Source: Rhodospirillaceae bacterium (GTDB lineage Bacteria; Pseudomonadota; Alphaproteobacteria; GCA-2746255). Taken from it: a DNA stretch of 45,955 bases. The stretch is taken from the NCBI GenBank assembly GCA_002746255.1, contig NVWO01000002.1, forward strand, positions 21,427 to 67,381, given 5' to 3'. Under the pieces are notes generated by a model, which did not search any database, was not told where the DNA came from, and saw nothing but the letters and a program-made list of their open reading frames with translations. Positions 1 to 8,360 of this stretch are shown here, piece after piece. Each line of letters begins with the position of its first letter. Position 1 is the stretch's first letter. A program made the translations under genes and the position numbers.

Positions 1-876
1 GACAAAAGCCTGCTTTACAATCGCTTTCTTCGCCATGTCCAGCTTCGCTGGGTGCGCGCCATTGGCGAGGCGGGGTTCGATGCCGTTTACATGAAGGGCT
101 TTGCAAATGCGCATCTTTTTTACGACGATCCCGATGCGCGTGTGATTGGCGATCTTGATCTTTTGGTGCACGCACAGGACCTTGACCCGCTCATTCATTT
201 TCTATCCGGGCGCGGGTTTCGTTTCAGCGGCGAGGCGCGTTCGCCCTGGGGATTTATTTCCGACACCAGTTTTCTTCCTTTTGTTTCCGAAGATGCCAGC
301 GCCAATCTTGATCTTCATATCGCCCCAGACGCGTATCCAGCAACGCGTGTGCTGTCGACGGGAGCGGTTTTTGCCGCCTCGCGCTGGTTGAACATCGAGG
401 GTTTGCGCTTGCGCGTGCCCTGCCCGGAGCATGGTTTTTTTCTTATGTTGACGAACGCGGCCAAGCTTTCCTTTGGGCCGGCGAGCGTGCGCAAGACCGT
501 CGATGCGTTGCGCATGCTTGAAAAGGCGAAAGCCCTTGACTGGCGTGAAATCGGGGCTTTGGCGCAGGCGGGCCGGTCCGGCAAAGCGCTTCGCAGTTTT
601 TTGCAATTGCTCCAACATCTTGGAGCAAATCTTGGCGATGTTCCGGCACATCTTCGCAGGCCTTTTCACGGGCTTGCGGCGCGCGAATTTGCATCCCTTG
701 CGGTTGATACCGACGCCCTTTTTCCGGTGGTGCCGGGCCTTTTCACGGCCTTGCGCCGCGAGCTTCTTCTGGCGACGGATATGCGCGTCGCTCTCTATCG
801 AAACTGGCGTCGTGTGCGCGGCCTCGTCCGTCCCCATGGCGGCTTGCCGCCGGGACATGAAAAGCCAAGCCCTTGA
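1..876 (+). CDS. Nucleotidyltransferase-fold protein (NTP_transf_5-like), 5' end outside window
   Basis: The frame is open from the first base, so the start probably lies upstream; the first in-window start is GTG at 52. The protein has the pattern of the uncharacterised nucleotidyltransferase family (Pfam NTP_transf_5): a KG pair, then Y-x-D-P, then R-x-x-G-D-L-D-L-L-V around bases 91-168, where the GD-x-D acids would bind metal. Members commonly occur in polysaccharide loci and near HprK-related kinases and PqqD-like proteins. The substrate is unknown. Here it is followed after 66 bases by a flippase gene on the same strand, and an HprK-like gene lies at 13844. Family assignment is good; function is not known. 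Confidence 0.8.
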   Translation, partial: DKSLLYNRFLRHVQLRWVRAIGEAGFDAVYMKGFANAHLFYDDPDARVIGDLDLLVHAQDLDPLIHFLSGRGFRFSGEARSPWGFISDTSFLPFVSEDASANLDLHIAPDAYPATRVLSTGAVFAASRWLNIEGLRLRVPCPEHGFFLMLTNAAKLSFGPASVRKTVDALRMLEKAKALDWREIGALAQAGRSGKALRSFLQLLQHLGANLGDVPAHLRRPFHGLAAREFASLAVDTDALFPVVPGLFTALRRELLLATDMRVALYRNWRRVRGLVRPHGGLPPGHEKPSP

Positions 877-942
877 TGCTAAGGTGGCGCGCCTTTAATG
901 CAAGGCGGCGGCTTAAGGGATTTGCAAGCCGGGGGGCTTGGA

Positions 943-2202
943 ATGCGCGACCGAATTTTCGGAATGGTCAAACGTCACCGTCATGTGAACTGGGCGCTGA
1001 CGGATCAGGGAATGGTGAGCGGCGCGAATTTTCTCACCACCATTTTGATTGCCCGTCATTTGGGCATTGAGGAATTCGGGCGGTTTACCCTGGCCTGGCT
1101 GGTCGTTCTTTTTACGACGAGCCTGCAGATGGCGGTGATTGTCTCGCCGATGATGAGCATCGGCCCCAAGCAGAAGCCGGAAGATGTGCCCGCTTATTTT
1201 GGGGCTCTTTTTCTTCAGCTGCTTGTCTTTGTCGCGATCACCTTTTTTCTTATTTTCGCAGGCGTGCATCTTGTGGCAGAGATCCGTCCCGAATGGGATT
1301 TGCGTCCCCTGGCCATTCCCCTGGCCGTGACGGCGGTTCTTTTTCAACTGCGCGATTTTTTGCGGCGTTATTTTTTCACACGCCGCCGCCCGGCCATCGC
1401 CTTTGCGGGCGACGCCGTTGCCTATCTTGGCCTGCTTTTTTTGCTGTTCCTGCTGCTGCCGTTTTTTCATTTTGATGGCGCCGATATTCTTTGGCTTATC
1501 GGTGGCGCGTCCGCTGCGGCGGTTCTGATTGCGCCGCCCTTTCTTGGGCATGTTGCCTGGCGGATGGGGGCCTTTACCGGTGTTTGCAGGCGGCACTGGC
1601 ATTTTTCAAAATGGATGGGGGCCTCCGCCTTGTTTCAATGGGCCTCGACTTACCTTTTCTACATTGCCGTAGGCGGCATATTGGGTGCGGCTGCGCTCGG
1701 CGGCCTTCGCGCCGCGCAAACGCTGATCGGCATCAATCATATTTTTCTCCAGGGGCTTGAAAACATCGTGCCGCCCCATGCTGCCGAGCATCTAACGGGC
1801 GGGGGAAGGCGTGCGCTTGCCGCCTATCTTCGCCGGGTTGCCTGGGCGATTGGGCTGGCGACGGCGGCGCTTGGTATCGTTGCCGCCGCCGCGCCTTCCT
1901 TCTGGCTACAACTCGTTTTCGGAGCATCCTATGCTGCCTATGGCGACGTGCTTCGCTGGTGGGCTCTTATTTATGTGGTTGTGGCGCTGACGCTTCCGCT
2001 TCGCGCCGGTCTGCGTGCGCTGGAACGCACGCGCCCGATTTTTCGAAGCTATGCGTGTGCCGCGTTGTTTACTCTGCTTGCCGTGTATCCGCTATTGACA
2101 GGCTTTGAGCTGACGGGTGCGATGATTGGGCTTTTCGGCGCACAATTAACGGCGTTGGTTGTCCTTTTGAGAGCGCTTAGAGTGGAACTTGCAAATGCTT
2201 GA
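943..2202 (+). CDS. Polysaccharide flippase, Wzx/MATE-like membrane protein
   Basis: A 419-residue, very hydrophobic protein with roughly twelve predicted membrane segments and short charged loops, matching the length and character of Wzx/RfbX lipid-linked oligosaccharide flippases. It would move undecaprenyl-diphosphate-linked sugar units across the inner membrane. The N-terminal region (VNWALTDQGMVSGANFL, then ARHLGIEEFG) is typical of the family. The frame also offers ATG at 898, but the start at 943 has a G6 Shine-Dalgarno run at 931-936 and avoids a non-protein-like Gly-rich stretch, so I prefer 943. It lies in a surface-glycan locus with an O-antigen ligase and several glycosyltransferases. 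No single motif proves transport specificity. Confidence 0.85.
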   Translation: MRDRIFGMVKRHRHVNWALTDQGMVSGANFLTTILIARHLGIEEFGRFTLAWLVVLFTTSLQMAVIVSPMMSIGPKQKPEDVPAYFGALFLQLLVFVAITFFLIFAGVHLVAEIRPEWDLRPLAIPLAVTAVLFQLRDFLRRYFFTRRRPAIAFAGDAVAYLGLLFLLFLLLPFFHFDGADILWLIGGASAAAVLIAPPFLGHVAWRMGAFTGVCRRHWHFSKWMGASALFQWASTYLFYIAVGGILGAAALGGLRAAQTLIGINHIFLQGLENIVPPHAAEHLTGGGRRALAAYLRRVAWAIGLATAALGIVAAAAPSFWLQLVFGASYAAYGDVLRWWALIYVVVALTLPLRAGLRALERTRPIFRSYACAALFTLLAVYPLLTGFELTGAMIGLFGAQLTALVVLLRALRVELANA

Positions 2203-2256
2203 ACATAAAATGGATGTCACATCGTAAGGCTAGCTTAGGCTGAAAGGAGACCCGGG

Positions 2257-2937
2257 ATGCATGAATCTCTGGTGCCAAGCGAATTTCTTGACGGCGATAC
2301 CGCGATTCTTGAAATCGCCCGGTCGAAGAAGGTCCTTCATCTGGGTTGCGTCGGACACACGGACCTTACATCCGAAGCGCGTATAGAACTCATAAAGAAG
2401 ACGCTTCACTGGAAACTTAGCAAAATTGCCAATGTCACTGGTGTCGACTATAGCAAAGACGTAATTGGTGAGTTGGATCGTTTTGGAATATTCAGCAACA
2501 TCGTCTACGGCAACGTGGAACGTTTAGAAGAGATTGATCTTGATGAAAAATTCGACGTTGTGATCGCCGCGGATATCATCGAGCATCTCGCTCTACCGGG
2601 TGCGCTGCTAGGGGGGATTAGACGTTTTTGTCGCCCGGATACACAGGTCATTCTTACGACGCCAAATGCCTTCGCATTGCCAAACTACCTTCGGTTTTTA
2701 TTCGGCACCTTCGAAGAAGGAGAAGAGCATGTAATGACCTTTAGTGTTTACAGCCTATTTAATCTTCTACGTCGCTATGACTACAAGATTGACCATGTGG
2801 CAACCTGTTACCGAGTGCATACCAAGGTGCATGGGATTCTATTTAAACTAGGAAAGGTTTTTTTGTCACTGGCCCCAAGATTCGGTGGCACGCTTTTTCT
2901 GGTCATGCATGCGCAATCGCTGGATTCGCCAGGATGA
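2257..2937 (+). CDS. Class I SAM-dependent methyltransferase
   Basis: 226 residues with a Rossmann methyltransferase core: motif I KVLHLGCVGHTD at residues 25-36, an acidic ribose-binding residue in VTGVDYS, and a motif VVIAADIIEHL like the VDAVxxxHVLEH region of Methyltransf_11/23 proteins. AAGGAGA lies 8-10 bases before the ATG. Such enzymes in glycan loci usually methylate a sugar or a chain end; the acceptor here is not visible. Codon use and base composition are clearly more AT-rich than the flanking flippase and galE genes, and this gene opens a four-gene cassette that looks acquired. The 3' end converges on the CDP-glycerol transferase gene. Confidence 0.85.
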   Translation: MHESLVPSEFLDGDTAILEIARSKKVLHLGCVGHTDLTSEARIELIKKTLHWKLSKIANVTGVDYSKDVIGELDRFGIFSNIVYGNVERLEEIDLDEKFDVVIAADIIEHLALPGALLGGIRRFCRPDTQVILTTPNAFALPNYLRFLFGTFEEGEEHVMTFSVYSLFNLLRRYDYKIDHVATCYRVHTKVHGILFKLGKVFLSLAPRFGGTLFLVMHAQSLDSPG

Positions 2938-2970
2938 ACGCCTGGCCGTATCGATAGGGTCTGTCTGCGG

Positions 2971-4128
2971 CTAGTTCTCCATGTCCAACGCTCTTATCAA
3001 CTCGCAGCAACTGTTTTTATGATCCGCGTGCAGGAGCTTAAGAAGCGAGGGATATAAGTTTTTCTCCCCGATGCGATCCAGATATTTTTTTACGGCTTCG
3101 ACCAGTTCTTTTTGGCGGACAACCAGGGGAATACCATGTTCCGTCGGATCAAAATCCCAAATCAGTCCCCGGCTTTTTTTGTAGGCAGCCATGTCGGGAA
3201 AATGGCACAGGATCGGCCTATCCAAGAGTAGGTAATCAACCAGAACGGACGATATATCCGTAATAAGCATGTCCGACATGGAAAGCAGTTCGTACAACGT
3301 TGTTTCCGATTGCCCCAGCCATTCTTCGTCGATCATGCGAATGTTTGACAGGCTTTCTGGGTTAAAATCTGCCTCCAGCCTGGCGGCCATCGGGTGCGGC
3401 TTCACAAGAACAATAAGGCCCAGATCTTTGAAGGCGCCGTCCAATGCGTCGATATCCAGATCCGGTAGATTAAAGATATTCTCGGCTTGTCTGCCATCCA
3501 GCCTTTTTTCGCCCAAGGCCACTTTCCGGTAGGTTGGCAGCCATATGGCCAATTTTTGGTCGCCACAGATTTTCTTTTTTAAATCTCTATTTTGCGCTTT
3601 GAGCAGAATATCGTTTCGGGGCAGCCCAACTTCCAAAATCCTCTCTTCCGGCGTGGCGAAGGCGGTGGAAAGGACTTTTGAAAAGAAGGGCGACGTTGAA
3701 ATTGTATATGTCGAGAAAGGCATTCTTTGGTTTTTCTCCAGATAGCAGCCAATTTTTTTTATAGGCATTCCATGCCAGACGTTCACTGTAATTTGCTTTT
3801 GAACCGGTCGGATCGAGGCAAAGCATCCATGGGTAAAGAAAACGTACTTCGATCTCAAATATGCCCAAATACCCCGCGCGGACAATTTTCTGTATTGCCG
3901 CACATGGGCACGGTTTTCCTTTATCCATTTAGGCGTTTTCACAAGCGTATGCGTCAAAATGACGATCTGAAATGCAACGGCGCTTTTCGAAAGCCCGTCT
4001 AACAAGCCTCTTGTCATATCGTCATAATCGGGGAACGAATGGATGCAAACCTGATTTGCCCGCTTGGGCACTATGAAATTCAGTGCTTGGAAGATTCCTT
4101 TTAGGCAGGAGGGGCCAATACGAAGCAT
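2971..4128 (-). CDS. CDP-glycerol glycerophosphotransferase (TagB/TagF family)
   Basis: 385 residues with family hallmarks in order: NVWHGMPIKKIG (residues 116-127), VGLPRND (167-173), VKPHP in the middle, and the C-terminal DMLITDISSVLVDYLLLDRP, which in TagF is the nucleotide-binding part of a GT-B fold. The enzyme transfers glycerol-phosphate from CDP-glycerol to a glycan or lipid acceptor. The gene is 10 bases downstream of a glycerol-3-phosphate cytidylyltransferase gene on the same strand, so donor synthesis and transfer are coupled. In a Gram-negative the likely product is a glycerol-phosphate substituent on O-antigen or capsule, by inference. Both genes face against the surrounding locus and are AT-richer than it. 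Confidence 0.88.
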   Translation of the reverse strand: MLRIGPSCLKGIFQALNFIVPKRANQVCIHSFPDYDDMTRGLLDGLSKSAVAFQIVILTHTLVKTPKWIKENRAHVRQYRKLSARGIWAYLRSKYVFFTHGCFASIRPVQKQITVNVWHGMPIKKIGCYLEKNQRMPFSTYTISTSPFFSKVLSTAFATPEERILEVGLPRNDILLKAQNRDLKKKICGDQKLAIWLPTYRKVALGEKRLDGRQAENIFNLPDLDIDALDGAFKDLGLIVLVKPHPMAARLEADFNPESLSNIRMIDEEWLGQSETTLYELLSMSDMLITDISSVLVDYLLLDRPILCHFPDMAAYKKSRGLIWDFDPTEHGIPLVVRQKELVEAVKKYLDRIGEKNLYPSLLKLLHADHKNSCCELIRALDMEN

Positions 4129-4138
4129 CGCAAGATCG

Positions 4139-4675
4139 CTATTTTAAATCGGCAAGAAGCCGGTGAAGAATTTCATATTGAATCGCCAGTTCTTTGGGGC
4201 TCAATTTATGGATTGATTCCAGGGCGTGCTTTACATCGGTTGATGATACGCAGGCGGTTCTTGGAAGGTATCGGACCTCGCAATACGCTTCCAGATCATC
4301 AAATTTCCCGCGCCAATCATCGCCCATGGCAAAAATATCGACGCCATATTTTTTGATGTCATCAACTTTTTGCGACCAGCTGCTTTCCGCAATGACAAGG
4401 TCGACGCACGATAATGACTCGATGATTTCGGCCCTTTGGGGAAAGGGGACAATCGTTCGCTTTCCCTTTACCGCATTGAATTCATCCGTGGAAACGCCGA
4501 CGATCAATCGATCGCCAAGATCTTTCAACCGCTTAAACAACCGAAGATGCCCAACATGAAACAGATCGTAGGTTCCATAGGTAAGGACCGTTTTATGTTG
4601 GGCGGCTTTTCGTTTGTTCAATGCTGCAATGGCCCCTGTCCAATGTTCTCCAGATGATCTTTGGACCGAATGCAA
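4139..4675 (-). CDS. Glycerol-3-phosphate cytidylyltransferase (TagD-like)
   Basis: Makes CDP-glycerol from CTP and glycerol-3-phosphate. The nucleotidylyltransferase signature GTYDLFHVGH (residues 34-43) binds CTP, followed by DRLIVGVSTDEF and GDDWRGKFDDL, as in TagD. TagD proteins usually start a few residues before the signature, whereas this frame begins with TTG at 4675 and adds about 28 residues; an internal TTG at 4621 behind AGGGG would give 160 residues, so the start is uncertain. The usual RTxGISTT stretch is replaced by RTIVPFPQRAEI, which leaves some room for another polyol phosphate as substrate. It probably forms an operon with the glycerophosphotransferase at 2971-4128. Confidence 0.85.
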   Translation of the reverse strand: MHSVQRSSGEHWTGAIAALNKRKAAQHKTVLTYGTYDLFHVGHLRLFKRLKDLGDRLIVGVSTDEFNAVKGKRTIVPFPQRAEIIESLSCVDLVIAESSWSQKVDDIKKYGVDIFAMGDDWRGKFDDLEAYCEVRYLPRTACVSSTDVKHALESIHKLSPKELAIQYEILHRLLADLK

Positions 4676-4989
4676 TCCTATCCAATTTGAAGAATTTACA
4701 CAATGATAGGGGGATATCTATTCGGCTTCTGAAGCGGGCTGGATATAAGGGCTGACGGCATCTGCCGTTGTTCCGGTCGGTTTTTTGGGGGAAGGTTTCT
4801 GTGGGCGGCTTCATCTGGAAGCGGAGGATTCGAACCGTATTTCGAAATTCTATCGCTGCGCTATGATAGTGACTGGGGCGATGCAAAGTATGGGCTATCA
4901 GGACTGCCTGCTCTCTTCATTGGAGCCGGAATAAGGAAACGTTCCCCTCATGGGGTGGGCGAGGGATTTATGCAGAAATTGGATGTTCC
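4676..4989. other. Divergent intergenic region of the AT-richer cassette
   Basis: 314 bases between the cytidylyltransferase (minus) and the second methyltransferase (plus), which must hold both promoters. I see no convincing -35/-10 pair. A plus-strand frame without stops runs from about 4735 to 5004, ending inside the next gene, without a good start or Shine-Dalgarno sequence. It may be decayed coding sequence or chance. Confidence 0.4.
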
Positions 4990-5712
4990 ATGCGTGTGCT
5001 GAATCTGGGCTGTGGCTCGAAGACCTCCAGTCGATGCATTAACATCGACTGGTCTCCCTATCTTCGGGTAAAGAAAAATAAGCTTTTACGTGTGCTCGTT
5101 GCACCATTCCTTAATGAGGAGCGGCGGCATCGCCTGATCATGCTATCGGACAACGTAATGGCTTGGAATCTGAGAAAAGGTATCCCTTTTCCAGATGAAA
5201 GCGTCGATGCAGTTTATCATTCGCATATTCTTGAACATATCGATCGCAAGGATGTCGCTTCCTTTCAAAAAGAAATTTATCGTGTGCTGAAATCGGGCGG
5301 CACGCAGAGAATTTGTGTGCCGAATTTAGAAGCGCTCGCGCGGGATTATCTCAGCAGCTTGGAGCGTTGTAGAGTGGACGAAACGGCGCTCGATCACCAT
5401 GATAATTGTATTGCAGAGATGATTGAGCAGTGCGTTCGGCGAGAGCCCTTTGGAACGCAGCATCAACCGCCCGTGCGGCGATATTTGGAAAACCTGATCT
5501 TGGGCGACGCGCGCAAGCGTGGAGAGACGCATCAATGGATGTATGATGAATGCAATTTAAAATTTATCCTAAGGCAGGCCGGGTTTCATGGCATTGCCAT
5601 TCGCCGTTTCAACGAAAGCAATATTCCAGATTGGCAATCTTTTGGCCTTGAGGTGGATGAAGAAGGCAACGAGTATAAGCCGGGATCTTTATACGTTGAC
5701 TGTATGAAGTAG
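4990..5712 (+). CDS. Class I SAM-dependent methyltransferase
   Basis: 240 residues. Motif I is at the extreme N terminus (RVLNLGCGS, residues 2-10), D20 is the likely ribose-binding acid, and VDAVYHSHILEHI (72-84) is the motif typical of Methyltransf_11 enzymes in glycan clusters. VYRVLKSGG-type text follows (YRVLKSGG, 97-104). The very early motif I is common for small sugar-locus methyltransferases. No strong Shine-Dalgarno precedes ATG 4990, but no other in-frame start keeps motif I intact. Composition is AT-richer than the downstream ligase gene, grouping it with the 2257-4675 cassette. The acceptor is unknown; methylation of a terminal sugar is a reasonable guess. Confidence 0.83.
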   Translation: MRVLNLGCGSKTSSRCINIDWSPYLRVKKNKLLRVLVAPFLNEERRHRLIMLSDNVMAWNLRKGIPFPDESVDAVYHSHILEHIDRKDVASFQKEIYRVLKSGGTQRICVPNLEALARDYLSSLERCRVDETALDHHDNCIAEMIEQCVRREPFGTQHQPPVRRYLENLILGDARKRGETHQWMYDECNLKFILRQAGFHGIAIRRFNESNIPDWQSFGLEVDEEGNEYKPGSLYVDCMK

Positions 5713-5837
5713 AATAGAGTCGTGAGGTTGGATCATTGCAACGAAGGGCCGGGATGCCAAGGCAATGATTGCAGGCTTGGCGCGGGCGCTCCATTTGCGG
5801 GTGTCGTCACAACGTTGCTGTTCGGAAGGAGGCAGTC

Positions 5838-7169
5838 TTGACTCTCGCAAACGCTCGAGACCGGCTGGCTCTTTTCATCCTCGCCTGTTATCTGATCCTG
5901 AATTACGGCGTCATGATCTTGCGTGTGCCGCCGGGAATTGGGGCGCCGTTCGGCGAGCTGTTGCTGCTGGGCTATCTTCTATGGCTTGCCGATGTGCGAT
6001 TTTTACCGCGCTTTTCACGTACAATCATGCTGCTGCCTTTTCTTGTTTGGTGGGGGCTCGGGTTTGGACAGCTCTTCATCAACCTTCCAGAGCATGGAAT
6101 GTGGGCGTTTCGCGACGCGACCCATATGATCGAATCCCTTTTCCTGTGGGTTGGCTTTGTCTTTGCGGCCAGGGAAGCAAATATTGAGCGGTTCTTCCGG
6201 TGGCTTCCAACGCTGCTTGCAATCGGCGTTGTTTTCGGCCTGACTTATCCTTTCAGGGACTTTTTCCAAAGTCTTTCGCCGGCGATCATTTCACCCTCTG
6301 GAAACGATGTTACAATCTTCTTCCAGTACATAAACACGTCGGTGATGGTATTGATGGCCGCGGCCTATCTGATGATTGTCCGGCCCAAAACATTTGTTGT
6401 TGGGCCTTTGTTGCTGGCACCTCTGCTTCTGGCCTATGCCGTCGCCTTTTTTCAGGCGCGCACGGTCTACCTTCAGGTGATCGCGATGCTGTTGCTGTTC
6501 GCGTGGCAATATCGTGGCTCTTTCGTAAAGATGTCGTCCTCACTGGTTGTGGGCATGGTGGCCTTTCTCATTGTTTCTGCGTTTGGCATTCAGCTTACCG
6601 GCCGTCTCGGTGGTGCCATCTCCTTTGACTTCGTGATTGCGCATTTTGGTACGATCATGGGGGAAGGCAGCGGCGAATTTGCGGGGGCGGCCGGGGGCGT
6701 AGATCTCCGCATTGGATGGTGGATCGATATCTGGCAGCGGGTCACGTCCAGTTTGGATAGCTTGCTCTTTGGTCTTGGCTATGGCGAGCCGCTGGTCGAT
6801 TTCGTCAACCGGGAAGGCTCGGTCGTTCGCGAGCCGCATAATTCCTATATTTCAATTTTTGCTCGCACAGGACTCTTTGGTCTTTTTGCCTTTATCTGGA
6901 TGCACGCGGTTTTACTGACCGTCTGGTTTCGCGCCATGCGCCTTTGCCGGCGGGCGAAATACCGCGTTGGTCAGGAGAGGCTCCTGGTGCTTTTTGTCTT
7001 TTTCCTGCTGGTGTGGATTTTTGGCATTGGGGAAGATGCGTTCGAGAAGCCCTTTAATACGATCCCCTATTATTTTTTCTGGGGCATCGTTCTGCATTAT
7101 TCCTTATATTTACGCGCGAAGTTGAAAGCGCCTCTGGTTACCAGGCGTCCACTTCGCAGCCGCATTTAA
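5838..7169 (+). CDS. O-antigen ligase/polymerase family membrane protein (WaaL/Wzy)
   Basis: 443 residues, largely hydrophobic with about ten to twelve membrane segments, a long periplasmic loop (residues about 245-335) and the Wzy_C signature HNSYISIFARTGLFG starting at H334. Such proteins either polymerise O-units or ligate finished chains to lipid A-core in the periplasm; sequence alone does not separate the two. I chose TTG at 5838 because AAGGAGG lies at 5826-5832 with five-base spacing; the longer frame from 5769 has no such site and adds a non-membrane, Arg-rich stretch. The gene is 10 bases upstream of a GT4 glycosyltransferase and is probably co-transcribed with it. Confidence 0.85.
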   Translation: MTLANARDRLALFILACYLILNYGVMILRVPPGIGAPFGELLLLGYLLWLADVRFLPRFSRTIMLLPFLVWWGLGFGQLFINLPEHGMWAFRDATHMIESLFLWVGFVFAAREANIERFFRWLPTLLAIGVVFGLTYPFRDFFQSLSPAIISPSGNDVTIFFQYINTSVMVLMAAAYLMIVRPKTFVVGPLLLAPLLLAYAVAFFQARTVYLQVIAMLLLFAWQYRGSFVKMSSSLVVGMVAFLIVSAFGIQLTGRLGGAISFDFVIAHFGTIMGEGSGEFAGAAGGVDLRIGWWIDIWQRVTSSLDSLLFGLGYGEPLVDFVNREGSVVREPHNSYISIFARTGLFGLFAFIWMHAVLLTVWFRAMRLCRRAKYRVGQERLLVLFVFFLLVWIFGIGEDAFEKPFNTIPYYFFWGIVLHYSLYLRAKLKAPLVTRRPLRSRI

Positions 7170-7179
7170 GGCCAGGCCC

Positions 7180-8346
7180 ATGCGCGTTCTTCTCGTCCAT
7201 AATTTTTACCGCCACGCGGGTGGCGAAGACGCCGTGTTCGGACACGAAGGCGAATTGCTGGCTACCCATGGTCATGACGTTCGGGAGTTTACGATTGCGA
7301 ATGATGCCATTGCGGGGCCGCTTGGGGCTTTTCGTACCGCCCTGGCGGTGCCCTATTCGGTGCGTGCTCGCGGGCATATGGCGCGTGCGTTGGCGGAACA
7401 CGCGCCGGACCTCGTTCACGTTCATAATTTCTTTCCGCTGCTGACGCCGTCCATTTTCGATGCCTGCCGGGCCGCGCGCGTCGCCTCGGTGATGACACTG
7501 CACAATTACCGGCTGATCTGTCCGGCGGCGACCCTGTATCGTGGCGGCCGGATTTGCGAGGAATGCGTGACGGGCTCGCCCTATCGCGCCGTTTTGCACG
7601 GATGCTATCGCGGCTCGCGCTCCGGATCCCTTGCCGTTGCGCGCATGGTCGCCCGCCATCGCAGGCGTGGCACCTGGGCAACCCGGCCCGATCGCTTCAT
7701 TGCGCTGACTGAATTCGCCAGACGCAAATTCATCGAAGGCGGTCTGCCGGGCGCGCATATACGGGTGAAGGCAAACTTTCTTCCCGACAATCGCGCGGCT
7801 GGTGAACATGTTGCGGCGCGGTGCGGCGGCCTTTTTGTCGGGCGTCTTAGCCCGGAGAAGGGCATTGGTACACTGCTTGACGCCTGGCAGGGTCTGGACG
7901 TCCCGTTGCGGGTGATTGGCGAGGGGCCGCTTCTGGAAGAGGCGCGCCGTCGCAAGGGTCCGGCGGTCACGGTGTCTGGCGCGGTGGCGAAAGAAGACGT
8001 TGCGGCGGCAATGGCGCGCGCCGCTTTTCTCGTCCTGCCATCGCAATGGTACGAAGGCTTTCCGATGGTGTTGGTGGAAGCCTTTCGGGCCGGGCTTCCG
8101 GTGATCGCATCAAAACTGGGCGCGATGGCGGAAATCGTGGAGGATGGAAAAACCGGCCTGCATTTTGAACCGGGGGACGCGTCGGATCTGGCGGCGAAAG
8201 TGCGCTTCGCCGTGGCCAATCCGGACGCGATGCGCGCCATGGGCGTAAATGCCCGAAAGATCTATGCGGAAAACTACACGGCGGACGTAAACTATACGCG
8301 CCTGATGGAAATTTATGACGAGGCGCGCCGCGTGAAGCGGACATAA
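7180..8346 (+). CDS. Glycosyltransferase family 4
   Basis: 388 residues of GT-B fold. The N-terminal acceptor domain begins MRVLLVHNFYRHAGGEDAVF, a common start for GT4 proteins, with HVHNFFPLLTP after about 80 residues. The C-terminal donor domain has GRLSPEKGIGTLLDAW (about 219-234), VIGEGPL, and the E-x7-E donor motif in YEGFPMVLVEAFRAGLPVIAS (about residue 290). It transfers a sugar from a nucleotide-sugar to a growing glycan on the cytoplasmic face; donor and linkage cannot be read. galE follows 14 bases downstream, hinting at UDP-galactose or UDP-GalNAc supply, but this is only context. Confidence 0.88.
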   Translation: MRVLLVHNFYRHAGGEDAVFGHEGELLATHGHDVREFTIANDAIAGPLGAFRTALAVPYSVRARGHMARALAEHAPDLVHVHNFFPLLTPSIFDACRAARVASVMTLHNYRLICPAATLYRGGRICEECVTGSPYRAVLHGCYRGSRSGSLAVARMVARHRRRGTWATRPDRFIALTEFARRKFIEGGLPGAHIRVKANFLPDNRAAGEHVAARCGGLFVGRLSPEKGIGTLLDAWQGLDVPLRVIGEGPLLEEARRRKGPAVTVSGAVAKEDVAAAMARAAFLVLPSQWYEGFPMVLVEAFRAGLPVIASKLGAMAEIVEDGKTGLHFEPGDASDLAAKVRFAVANPDAMRAMGVNARKIYAENYTADVNYTRLMEIYDEARRVKRT

Positions 8347-8360
8347 AAGAGGCGTTACAA

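Noticed and set aside
4820-4845. Sequence resembling a tRNA T-arm (GATTCGAACC)
   Set aside because: The surrounding bases do not pair into a T-stem or acceptor stem, so no tRNA or clear att fragment can be built.
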